From contig NZ_NETK01000001.1 of NCBI RefSeq assembly GCF_002343915.1, forward strand, positions 3,482,001 to 3,546,000: DNA of 64,000 nucleotides, given 5' to 3'. Shown piece after piece: positions 56,904-64,000 of this stretch. Position 1 is the first letter of the stretch. Each line of letters opens with the position of its first letter. Under the pieces are notes generated by a model that saw nothing but the letters and a program-made list of their open reading frames with translations, did not search any database and was not told the origin of the DNA. The stretch is from Nannocystis exedens. GTDB lineage: Bacteria; Myxococcota_A; Polyangia; Nannocystales; Nannocystaceae. A program made the position numbers and the translations under genes.

Positions 56904-57052
56904 CTTCGCTCGCCCCGGCTCCGCTCGCATCGTCCCGCCCTGATCACGCGGCGCTTCGCTCGCCCCGGTTCCGCTCGCATCGTCCGCCGTGATCTCGCGG
57001 GCCTTCGCTCGCCCCGGCTCCGCTCGCATCCTTTCCGCCGTGACCTCGCTGG
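56904..57052. repeat. Three tandem repeats of 49-50 bp
   Basis: Copies begin near 56904, 56954 and 57003, each starting CTTCGCTCGCCCCGG and containing TCCGCTCGCATC and CCG(C)CGTGA/CTGATC. Copies are imperfect and contain no CATG core, so they form a second repeat family. Confidence 0.75.
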
Positions 57053-57182
57053 CCCTGGCGCGCGCCGCCTGACCGCCCGCGCAGCAGCGCCCTCACGCCC
57101 CCGTGCCCGGCGCGCGCGGGCCTCGCGTTTCGAGCGCCGCCCCTTTGACAACGCCGCCGCCGCGCGTCAAAACCGCTCGACG

Positions 57183-57892
57183 ATGTCGCCTCGCCGCTTC
57201 GCCCCCGCCCTGTTCGTCGCCCTCGCGCTGGCCTGCACCCGCAGCGGCGAGACTGCGCCGCCGCCGGTCGACACCCCGCCGCCCGAGCCGCCGGCGGTGG
57301 CCGCCGAGATCGCCCCGGAGCCGCAGCCCGAGGCCCCGCCCGAGCCGGAGGCCCCGCCCGCGCCCACGCTCGACCTGCTGGCGACCGCCAGCGAGGCGGG
57401 CGGCCTCACCACCTTCCTGTCGGCCGTCGACGTCGCCGGCCTGCGCGAGACCCTGCAGGGCCCTGGCCCCTTCACGATCTTCGCCCCCAGCGACAAGGCC
57501 TTCGCCGCCCTCCCCAAGGGCGAGCTCGACCGCCTGCTCAAGAACAAGAAGAAGCTCGCTGCCCTCCTGCAGCACCACGTCGTCGCCGGTCCGCCGTTGC
57601 CCGGCAAGGCCTACCCCTCGGCGGTCGCTCCCGCGGCCGAGCCGGGCGCCGCCGAGCCGGCCGCCCCCGAGACGCCGCCCCCGCCGTCACCACCCTGGCC
57701 GGCGCCCCGCTGCCGCCCCTGCCCGAGCTGGTCCGCGCCGACATCCAGGCCACCAACGGCGTCCTCCACGTGATCGACGTCGTCCTGCCCGCCCCCGGCA
57801 AGGCCAAGCCCGCCAAGCCCGCCAAGCCCGCGAGCAAGCCCGCCGAGCCCGCGAGCAAGCCAGCCAGGCCCGCCGACCCCCCCGCGCCTTAG
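57183..57892 (+). pseudogene. Fasciclin (FAS1) domain lipoprotein, frameshifted
   Basis: The signal peptide ends ALALAC; a Pro/Ala/Glu-rich linker follows. The FAS1 domain starts DLLATASEAGGLTTFLSAVDVAGL and PGPFTIFAPSDKAFAALP in one frame. Near 57664-57682, in C-rich sequence with two runs of five C, the frame is lost; the C-terminal signature VRADIQATNGVLHVIDVVLP, then a Lys/Pro/Ala-rich tail and TAG at 57890-57892, lie in the -1 frame. A one-base deletion, a sequencing error or programmed slippage could explain it. The intact product would be a surface adhesin-like lipoprotein of about 235 residues. Confidence 0.75.
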
Positions 57893-57894
57893 GA

Positions 57895-57950
57895 CATGTC
57901 TTGTGCGTCATGTATCGGCCGACATGCCCATGAGGGCATGTCCGCTGATA
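57895..57950. repeat. CATG 14-bp-period repeat array
   Basis: CATG at 57895, 57909, 57923 and 57937, 14 bp apart, starting 2 bp after the fasciclin stop codon and lying between convergent genes. Confidence 0.88.
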
Positions 57951-58011
57951 CAGCCCGCAAGGCCCTCGAGCCCGAGCTGTCCGCCGTACCGGCGACACCT
58001 CGATGAAACCT

Positions 58012-58917
58012 TCACGGCAGCGCGCACACGCCGACGTGCTCCAGGCCCGCCGGGGCCTTGCCGGGTGCGTAGTAGGCCCGGCACTGCTGACCTGCGCCCG
58101 GGCACACGGGGTCGCTCAGGTCGCAGTAGGGCGAGCAGCACCCCGGCCCCTCGCCGCCCTCGCCGATAAAGCACTCCTCGGCCACCTCGCCGCCCTCGCA
58201 GCTCAGCCCCGGCGCGCAGCGCCAGTCGCCGCCGCAGCCCTCGAACAGCTGATTGGCGGGCAGGCCATCCACGTCCAGGCACACGAAGTCGACGCCGGCG
58301 TACTGACAGCTGTCCCCCGCCGGGCAGTCCTGCAGCAGCGGGTCGCAGTGCGGGACGCACAGCGGCATCTGGTGGTAGCCGAAGCACTCCTCGTCGGCGC
58401 CGCAGATCGGCTGGTGCGAGCTGCCCTGGCAGATCACCGCGCAGGTGCCGGTGCCGGTCTGCGGATCGACCTCGTCGCAGAACAGGCCGACGTCGCAGGT
58501 GTCGGGGCCGAAGTGGCCCTGGACCAGCACCTGGCACGCTTCGCCGGCCTGATCGGGCTCGGCGACGATCGGCGAGCAGGTGATGCTCTGGTAGTCGAGC
58601 GGAGGCGGCCCCTCGGCGGAGCACTTGAAGCCGCTCGGACAGTCCTGCGCGTAGACGTCGCACGCGGGCGGCGGCTCGGGCGGGATGACGAAGACCGCCT
58701 CGGTGGCGCTGTCGCAGGTCGTGCAGGTGTCGCCGGCCGTGCCGCCGCTGTCGGTCGCGGTGAGCGTCGGATCGGCGGAGGTGTCGGAGTCGGTGCCGGC
58801 GGTCGAAGTCACGGGCGGGCCCGACCCGGACGAGCCGCCGGTGATCGGACCGGGGATCCAGGGGTCACAACCCGTGAGGGCGAGGACGAGGGCGAGGGAG
58901 CGCGGCGCGAGACGCAT
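58012..58917 (-). CDS. Cys-rich lipoprotein of unknown function
   Basis: 301 residues. The signal peptide ends ALTGC with Cys at residue 17, followed by a Ser/Thr/Gly linker to about 65. The mature part has more than 25 Cys arranged in small disulfide modules (QDCPSGFKCSAEG, GFGxC-like segments ICGADEECFGYHQMPLCVPHCDPLLQDCPAGDSCQYAG, CGGDWRCAPGLSCEGG). Such modules resemble short EGF/knottin-like repeats seen in many Nannocystis surface proteins. No specific family is recognised. Confidence 0.72.
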   Translation of the reverse strand: MRLAPRSLALVLALTGCDPWIPGPITGGSSGSGPPVTSTAGTDSDTSADPTLTATDSGGTAGDTCTTCDSATEAVFVIPPEPPPACDVYAQDCPSGFKCSAEGPPPLDYQSITCSPIVAEPDQAGEACQVLVQGHFGPDTCDVGLFCDEVDPQTGTGTCAVICQGSSHQPICGADEECFGYHQMPLCVPHCDPLLQDCPAGDSCQYAGVDFVCLDVDGLPANQLFEGCGGDWRCAPGLSCEGGEVAEECFIGEGGEGPGCCSPYCDLSDPVCPGAGQQCRAYYAPGKAPAGLEHVGVCALP

Positions 58918-59301
58918 GTGCAGGAGGTCGTGGGAACGACCGGCGACGGCTCAATTATTTTCGCGCCCGGCGCGGCCGGCGATGGCGCGCCAGGCGGCTG
59001 CTGCGATCTCGGCCGTGAGCACGTCCGGGGAAGCGCGCTCGCCGGCGGCGGGTGGCGTTACGCCCGCGGGCGCCCGCGCGGCGCCGAGGAGCGGCCCCAC
59101 CGCCGAGCTCGCCGTCACCCGCTCGCATGTCCCTCGCGACATGCCTTCTCGAACATGCCCTGAAAACCATCCCGGCGATCGCTCCGCCCGGGCGCCGCGC
59201 GATAGGCCAGCGGTGCGTGCAGATGCGGGCGACACCGGCCGGTGGTCGCCCGTACTGCCCCGTGAAGCGCGACCGCATCGTACGGCCCAGCCCAGCCCGG
59301 C
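58918..59301. other. Intergenic region with one repeat array
   Basis: About 385 bp. The CATG array lies at 59126-59181. Elsewhere GC-rich sequence shows no gene or terminator that I can recognise. Confidence 0.5.
59126..59181. repeat. CATG 14-bp-period repeat array
   Basis: CATG at 59126, 59140 and 59154 and CATC at 59168, all in 14-bp phase. Confidence 0.85.
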
Positions 59302-60516
59302 TCACGGCACGTTCGCCAGCTCGGTCTCGCCGCGGCGGACCCGCCCGTGGTGCTGCACCGCAGGCAGCACCCCGATCACGCACAGCACCGCCGCGAGCAG
59401 GAAGTGCTGGGCGTAGCCGAGCTCGGCGGCAGAGAAGCCCGACAGCGACGCGCCGAGGCCGGTCGCCAGCACCACCACGCTGGCCTGGATCGTGTAGTCG
59501 GTGCCGGCGGTGTGCGGGCGGGCCGCGTCCATCATCATCGTGAACAGCGCCGCCGTGGCCATCCCGCTGGAAAAATGTTCGAACGTGCACAGCGCGTAGA
59601 GCACCCAGCCGTCCCGCACGCCGGCGGCCGGGATCGCGTACGACGCGACCGCCAGCGCCTGCACCGCCGCGAACACGAACAGGCAGCGGTAGCGGCCGTA
59701 GCTGGCGACGAACGCCCCCCCGACCATCGCCCCGACCAGGCTGGCGAGGAACCCCGCCGTGCCGGTCAGCCAGCCGATGTCGGCCAGGCCGAGGCCCAGG
59801 TCGATGAAGAACGGGCGCAGCATCCCGACCCCGAACGCCTCGCCGAGCTTGAACGCCGCGATCGCGGCCAGCCACGAGCCGACCCCCGGGCGGCGGAAGA
59901 ACTCGGTGAACGCCGCCAGCCCCGGGCGCTCGCCCTGCTCCGGCCGCGGCTCGCCGCGGAACGCCGCGATCGGCAGCGTCGTGAGCGCGATCGCCCCGGC
60001 CATGCACTGGCACACGCGGGTCCAGCCGAGCCACGGATACAGGATCAGCAGCACCCCGCCGCACAGGATCATCCCCAGGCGATAGGCCGCGACCTGCACC
60101 CCGTTGCCGAGCCCGCGCTCGGCGGGTGTCAGGATCGTCACCGCCAGCCCGTCGGTGGCGATGTCCTGCGTCGACGCCAGGAAGTTGAGCGCCAGCACCC
60201 CGACCACCAGCGCCTGCAGGTCGACCGTCGGGTCGACCGTCGCCAGCGCCAGCAGCGTGATCACCGTGAGCACCTGCAGCGGCACGATCCAGCTGCGGCG
60301 ACGGCCGAAGCGGTCGAGCCCGTGGCGGTCGACCAGCGGCGCCCACGCGAACTTCAGCGCCCACGGCAGCGCCAGCAGCGACGCCAGCCCGACGCCCTCG
60401 AGCGACACGCCCTGCTCGCGCAGCATCGCTGGCAAAAACTGCGAGAAGAACCCGTACGGCATCCCCTGCGCCAGGTACAGCGATGCGAGCAGCGCGAGCT
60501 TGCCGGCGGGCGTCAT
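59302..60516 (-). CDS. AmpG-like MFS transporter
   Basis: 404 residues with about 12 hydrophobic segments. The start MTPAGKLALLASLYLAQGMPYGFFSQFLP carries the QGxPYG signature of the AmpG/acetyl-CoA-transporter group, and ASTQDIATDGLAVTIL is the second family motif. AmpG imports anhydromuropeptides from cell-wall turnover, but related members carry other solutes. An upstream in-frame start would add 48 poor residues and is rejected. TATCGT stands 10 nt before the ATG. There is no ampC or ampD gene nearby. Confidence 0.82.
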   Translation of the reverse strand: MTPAGKLALLASLYLAQGMPYGFFSQFLPAMLREQGVSLEGVGLASLLALPWALKFAWAPLVDRHGLDRFGRRRSWIVPLQVLTVITLLALATVDPTVDLQALVVGVLALNFLASTQDIATDGLAVTILTPAERGLGNGVQVAAYRLGMILCGGVLLILYPWLGWTRVCQCMAGAIALTTLPIAAFRGEPRPEQGERPGLAAFTEFFRRPGVGSWLAAIAAFKLGEAFGVGMLRPFFIDLGLGLADIGWLTGTAGFLASLVGAMVGGAFVASYGRYRCLFVFAAVQALAVASYAIPAAGVRDGWVLYALCTFEHFSSGMATAALFTMMMDAARPHTAGTDYTIQASVVVLATGLGASLSGFSAAELGYAQHFLLAAVLCVIGVLPAVQHHGRVRRGETELANVP

Positions 60517-60526
60517 CGACCGGGGC

Positions 60527-60532
60527 ACGATA
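60527..60532 (-). promoter_or_regulatory. -10 box before the AmpG-like gene
   Basis: TATCGT on the minus strand ends 10 nt before the ATG, the same hexamer as before the FG-GAP gene at 872-2644. Confidence 0.4.
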
Positions 60533-60672
60533 GCGCACCGCCGTCGCCGCCGCACGCGCCCTGCTCGCCGCCCGCAAATGTCGGCCAAAGAGCGACGCGC
60601 GCGCATCACGGTGCGTCCGCGACTTCGCATCGCCGGCCCGTCACCTGTCTCTTCGGTCATCCGCGTGTCCGC

Positions 60673-60701
60673 TTGACGCTCGCGCGCGGCCGGGCGATGG
60701 T
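60673..60701 (+). promoter_or_regulatory. Predicted leaderless promoter (FG-GAP lipoprotein 2)
   Basis: TTGACG (60673-60678), a 17-nt spacer and GATGGT (60696-60701) stand 6 nt before the ATG. The near-consensus -35 and exact spacing make this the best leaderless candidate here. Confidence 0.6.
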
Positions 60702-60707
60702 CCTCCG

Positions 60708-63188
60708 ATGAAACGCGCCTATGCCTTGCCTTGCACGCTCGTCCTCGCGCTCGCCGGTTGCGGCGACAGCGGGCGACCGGCCGACGACGGCACCGCCACG
60801 CTCCCGACCTCGACGACGCCGGGGCTGACCGAGCCGACCGGCACCACCGACCCGTCGACCGGCACCACCGCGCCGACCACCACCGACCCGACCACGAGCA
60901 CCACCACCGGCGGCCAGGGCACGGGCGAGGCGGGCGAGCCGTGTGGCGTCAGCGCGGAGTGCAAGCCCGGCCTCGTGTGCGCCGGCGGCGAGTGTGCCCC
61001 GACCGACGGCGAGTGTCAGACCGACGACGACTGCAGCGGCGACACCTACTGCTGCGTCGACGGCTGCCTCCCGGTCGGCGAGAGCCCCCCGGTGTGCATC
61101 CCCTACGGCTTCGACCCCAACCAGTGGAGCAACGACGAGTGCGTCGGCGACGTCACCATCGGCCTGTTCGAGCCGGCCGTGCAGTGCGAGTGGACCGCCC
61201 CGCCCGACGGCGACCCGTACCCCAATCACAAGTCCGTGCTCACGACCCCGCTGATCTTCGACCTCCCGCACGGCGCCAACGTCGAGTTCCCGCAGGCCGA
61301 GATCGTCATCGTCACCTACAACTACACCGACGGCGGTGAGCCGTCCGGCTGGGGCTCCGACCCCAACTACTACGGCGTCATCCGCGTCCTCGACGGCACC
61401 ACCTGCGAGCTGCTCGAGACGATCGACGACCCGGCCAACCGCATCATCGCCGCCAGCCCGCCGACGATCGGCGACATCGACGGCGACGGCCTGGCCGAGA
61501 TCGTCACCCACCGCGCCGTGTCCGGCACGATCGCCTTCGGCTGGGACGCCGCGCTCCAGAAGTACGTCACCAAGTGGGTCGCCACCGGCACCGACTTCAG
61601 CATGGTCACCCGCTGGGACGGCCCCGCGCTGCACGACCTCGACGACGACGGCGTCGCCGAGGTCATCACCGGCAGCGAGGTCTACGACGGCGCCACCGGC
61701 ACGCGCCTCAACCCCGGCCAGGTCATCGCCGGCGCCGGCGCCAACCGCTTCTCGGTGATCGGCGACCTCGACCAGGACGGCGCCGCCGAGCTGATCGGCG
61801 CCGGCGTGTGGCGCTGGGACGTCGGCACCAACACCTGGGTCATGGCCTACCCCGGCGACCCCGACGGCGGCTCGCACTACGGCTTCGCCGACTTCGGCAC
61901 CCCCGGCGCCGACCCGGCCAGCTTCAACGCCGCCGCGCTCGACGGCCGCGCCGAGATCGTCACCGTCACCGGCGGCGTGGTCGAGCTGTACACCCTCGAG
62001 GGCCAGCTGATCTTCACCGCCACCACCGACCTCGGCAGCGGCGGCCCGCCGACCATCGGTGACTTCGACAACGACGGCTACCCCGAGATCGCCAGCGCCG
62101 GCGGCAAGGCCTTCAGCATCTACGACCTCGACTGCAAGGACGCGATGGCGCCCGGCTGCGTGGCCCCGTGGATCCGCTGGTCGCAGCCGTCGCAGGACGC
62201 CTCGTCGCAGAACACCGGCTCGTCGATCTTCGACTTCGAGGGCGACGGCGCCGCAGAGGCCGTCTACGCCGACGAGTGCTTCCTCCGCGTCTACGAGGGC
62301 GCCACCGGCGAGGTCCTCTACTCGACCTTCCGCACCTCGTGCACCTGGTACGAAAACCCCGTGGTCGGCGACCCCGACTACGACCAGAACACCGAGATCC
62401 TGGTCGGCTCGAACGACAACTGCGGCGTCGTCTGCCCCGACATCGACCCGATCCACCGCGGCCTGCGCTGCGAGACCGGCGAGGAGTGCGGCGAGCCGTT
62501 CATCTGCGACGCCGGCTTCTGCCGCTGCAGCGACGACACCCAGTGCGTCGCCGGCCACGCCTGCACCGCGCCGCTCGACGGCACCCCGGGCGCCGGCAAC
62601 GTCTGCCGCGCCGTCCACCCGCCGGGCGTCGGCCTCACCGGCCTACGTGTCCTTCGGGACAGGCTCGACCGCTGGGCCTCCTCGCGCCCGCTGTGGAACC
62701 AGCACGCCTACTCGGTCACCAACGTCGACGACGACGGCGGCATCCCGGCCACCTCGCAGTGGCTGCCCAACTTCACCCAGCCCGACCTGAACAACTACCG
62801 CCAGAACCGCCAGGGCGACACCCCGCCGGCCGCGCTGCCCGACATCACCGGCAAGCTGGGCGACCAGAGCTGCATGGGCAAGGACGGCAAGGTGATCCTG
62901 ACGAGTACAGTCTGCAACCGCGGCAAGAAGGCCGTGGGCGCCAACTTGCCCGCGACCTTCTACCTCGGAGACCCGGCCGACGGCATGGTGCTGTGCGTGG
63001 CCTACACGGCCGAGCCGGTGCCGGTCGAGGAGTGCCGCGACGTCTCGTGCGCCATCGACGACACGGTCGACGGCACCGTCACCGTGGTCGTCGACGACGA
63101 CGGCCAGGGCGGCGAGTTCGCCCTCGAGTGCTTCGAGAACAACAACAGCGACGCGATCCAGATCAAGGACTGCAGCCCGGTCGGCTGA
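60708..63188 (+). CDS. Large FG-GAP/VCBS beta-propeller lipoprotein
   Basis: 826 residues. The signal peptide ends LALAGC with Cys at residue 18, followed by a Thr-rich linker to about 75 and a Cys-rich module (CGVSAECKPGLVCAGGECAP, CSGDTYCCVDGC). Propeller blades with DxDxDGxxE loops follow (IGDIDGDGLAEI, LHDLDDDGVAEVITG, VIGDLDQDGAAELIG, FDFEGDGAAEAVY). A second Cys-rich insert lies at about 600-645, then WNQHAYSVTNV as in the paralogue at 872-2644. The C-terminus is an Ig-like domain (VCNRGKKAVGANLPATFYLG). A CATG-family palindrome (near 62649) lies in frame between the Cys-rich insert and the WNQH motif. Confidence 0.85.
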   Translation: MKRAYALPCTLVLALAGCGDSGRPADDGTATLPTSTTPGLTEPTGTTDPSTGTTAPTTTDPTTSTTTGGQGTGEAGEPCGVSAECKPGLVCAGGECAPTDGECQTDDDCSGDTYCCVDGCLPVGESPPVCIPYGFDPNQWSNDECVGDVTIGLFEPAVQCEWTAPPDGDPYPNHKSVLTTPLIFDLPHGANVEFPQAEIVIVTYNYTDGGEPSGWGSDPNYYGVIRVLDGTTCELLETIDDPANRIIAASPPTIGDIDGDGLAEIVTHRAVSGTIAFGWDAALQKYVTKWVATGTDFSMVTRWDGPALHDLDDDGVAEVITGSEVYDGATGTRLNPGQVIAGAGANRFSVIGDLDQDGAAELIGAGVWRWDVGTNTWVMAYPGDPDGGSHYGFADFGTPGADPASFNAAALDGRAEIVTVTGGVVELYTLEGQLIFTATTDLGSGGPPTIGDFDNDGYPEIASAGGKAFSIYDLDCKDAMAPGCVAPWIRWSQPSQDASSQNTGSSIFDFEGDGAAEAVYADECFLRVYEGATGEVLYSTFRTSCTWYENPVVGDPDYDQNTEILVGSNDNCGVVCPDIDPIHRGLRCETGEECGEPFICDAGFCRCSDDTQCVAGHACTAPLDGTPGAGNVCRAVHPPGVGLTGLRVLRDRLDRWASSRPLWNQHAYSVTNVDDDGGIPATSQWLPNFTQPDLNNYRQNRQGDTPPAALPDITGKLGDQSCMGKDGKVILTSTVCNRGKKAVGANLPATFYLGDPADGMVLCVAYTAEPVPVEECRDVSCAIDDTVDGTVTVVVDDDGQGGEFALECFENNNSDAIQIKDCSPVG

Positions 63189-63260
63189 GCGTCGCCGCAC
63201 CCGTGAAAATTCGCGCGGACGCGTGCCTGCGCCGCCCTGGGCAGGCACGCGCCGAGCGCC

Positions 63261-63266
63261 TAGACT
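63261..63266 (+). promoter_or_regulatory. -10 box of predicted leaderless promoter
   Basis: TAGACT ends 6 nt before the GTG at 63273. Confidence 0.45.
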
Positions 63267-63272
63267 CGGCGC

Positions 63273-64000
63273 GTGCTGCCCTCCGTCCCGCGGCTCGGCG
63301 TCGCGCTGCCTCTGCTCCTGCTCCCCGGCTGCTTCAACCCCACCGGCGCCGGCTCGACCGGCTCGACCGGCCCGACCACCAGCGACGCCGGTGAGACCAG
63401 CACCGACCCGACCTCGACCTCGACCTCGACCGGCACCACCACCCCGCCGACCACGCTGCCGTCGCAGACCGACCCGACCACGGAGCCGGTCACCAGCACC
63501 GACCCGATCACCAGCACCGCCCCGCCGCCGCCCGGCTGCGGCGACGGCAACGTCGACGACGGCGAGGAGTGCGACGACGGCAACACCGACAACAGCGACA
63601 ACTGCCTCGACAGCTGCACCAACGCCGTCTGCGGCGACGGCTTCGTCCACGCCAAGAGCGAGACCTGCGACGCCGGGCCCGACAACGCCGACGACGCCTC
63701 ATGCACCCTCGAGTGTCGGCCCGCCGCCTGCGGCGACGAGCTGATCTGCCCCACCTGCGGCGAGCAGTGCGACGGCGGCACCGACTGCAACGACGACTGC
63801 ACCTTCAAGCAGCGCTACGTGTTCGTCACCAGCGACCTCGTGCAGGGCAGCCTGGTCGGCGGGCTGTCCGGCGCCGACGAGCTGTGCGCGCAGGCGGCCG
63901 GCCTCAACGACCTGCTGATCGGGCGCAAGTTCGTCGCCTGGCTCAGCACCAGCACGGTCAGCGCGGCCGACCGCCTCGACGAGGCCTCCGTCCCGTACAT
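63273..64000 (+). CDS. DUF4215 Cys-rich lipoprotein, 3'-truncated by the window
   Basis: At least 242 residues; the frame is still open at the window end. The GTG start gives a signal peptide ending LLLPGC with Cys at residue 20, then a Thr/Ser/Pro linker to about 88. Two DUF4215-type modules are seen: CGDGNVDDGEECDDGNTDNSDNC and CGDGFVHAKSETCDAG, typical of myxobacterial surface proteins. The next part, YVFVTSDLVQGSLVGGLSGADELC followed by RKFVAWLS, matches the start of a DUF1554/endostatin-like C-lectin-type domain. The probable role is surface binding. Confidence 0.8.
   Translation, partial: MLPSVPRLGVALPLLLLPGCFNPTGAGSTGSTGPTTSDAGETSTDPTSTSTSTGTTTPPTTLPSQTDPTTEPVTSTDPITSTAPPPPGCGDGNVDDGEECDDGNTDNSDNCLDSCTNAVCGDGFVHAKSETCDAGPDNADDASCTLECRPAACGDELICPTCGEQCDGGTDCNDDCTFKQRYVFVTSDLVQGSLVGGLSGADELCAQAAGLNDLLIGRKFVAWLSTSTVSAADRLDEASVPY

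Larger units (their letters stand above)
56748..57182. other. Repeat-rich intergenic region
   Basis: About 435 bp without a gene. It contains the CATG array at 56763-56832, then three 49-50-bp repeats at 56904-57052, then GC-rich sequence leading to the fasciclin gene. Confidence 0.55.

Overview
The window is very GC-rich DNA with strong G/C bias at third codon positions and codes on both strands. I infer a myxobacterium of the Nannocystis type (Myxococcota). The main clues are many secreted lipoproteins with a short signal peptide, a lipobox Cys and long Thr/Ser/Gly/Pro linkers; DUF4215-type Cys-rich repeats; a gliding-type MglA GTPase; a CarH-like B12 regulator; and a cyanophycin cluster. 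This is inference from gene content, with no database search behind it.

Layout. 1-632 is the 3' end of a PLP trans-sulfuration enzyme with unusually low third-position GC. 0.9-8.6 kb holds an FG-GAP lipoprotein, a RidA-like/ferritin-like pair, 3-hydroxybutyryl-CoA dehydrogenase, a tRNA-Leu with an AAG anticodon, pyruvate kinase, a decayed gene and a CAP-domain lipoprotein. 8.7-19.5 kb is mainly housekeeping: an RlmL-like rRNA methyltransferase, CorA, glgC-glgA, a DUF3820 protein, a HEAT-repeat protein, CstA, a PAS-STAS protein and an aldo/keto reductase. 19.8-30.7 kb is dominated by cell-surface proteins (IgGFc-binding-like protein, a carboxypeptidase-regulatory/PDZ protein, two tandem vWA-like lipoproteins) plus a small ABC exporter. 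30.7-36.5 kb contains the MglA-like GTPase, a TetR regulator with a clear promoter and operator, and the RNA-repair system rtcBA (with a sigma54 promoter) with divergent rtcR. 36.7-43.6 kb has two lipoproteins, a divergent EF-Tu paralogue with a long leader, a membrane protein of unknown function, and an orphan histidine kinase followed by a Cys-rich lipoprotein. 44.2-51.1 kb is a complete cyanophycin cluster: iadA, cphB, cphA and a second Mur-ligase-like gene. 51.2-64 kb holds an ECF sigma/ChrR-like pair, a truncated haemoglobin, a Ser/Thr kinase overlapping a lipoprotein gene, a CarH-like regulator divergent from a DUF2141 gene, a frameshifted fasciclin gene, an AmpG-like transporter and more lipoproteins.

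The strongest unexplained signal is a dispersed family of 14-bp-period repeats. Each unit is roughly CATGYCC-NNNN-RRA, and two adjacent units make a hairpin whose best form is CATGTCC-TTCG-GGACATG, with a UUCG tetraloop. Arrays of two to six units sit in at least fifteen places: just after stop codons, between convergent genes, and in frame inside coding sequences, where the lattice stays at 14 bp. Two loci are (near-)perfect 40-bp palindromes of the same core, and one array grades into a 380-bp block of 21-bp repeats.

A second pattern is promoter placement. Many genes have a TANNNT -10 hexamer only 6-10 nt before the start codon, and in two cases a good -35 hexamer at 17-18 nt spacing, which predicts leaderless mRNAs. 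Others (glgC, ferritin-like, rtcB, the mglA-like gene, cphA) have a normal Shine-Dalgarno sequence. Several family members have a changed key residue: RidA without its Arg, IadA with Glu for the carbamylated Lys, a kinase with Arg for the VAIK Lys, CarH with Ala for the light-state His, a ChrR-like protein without zinc Cys, and an EF-Tu changed at the pulvomycin site.
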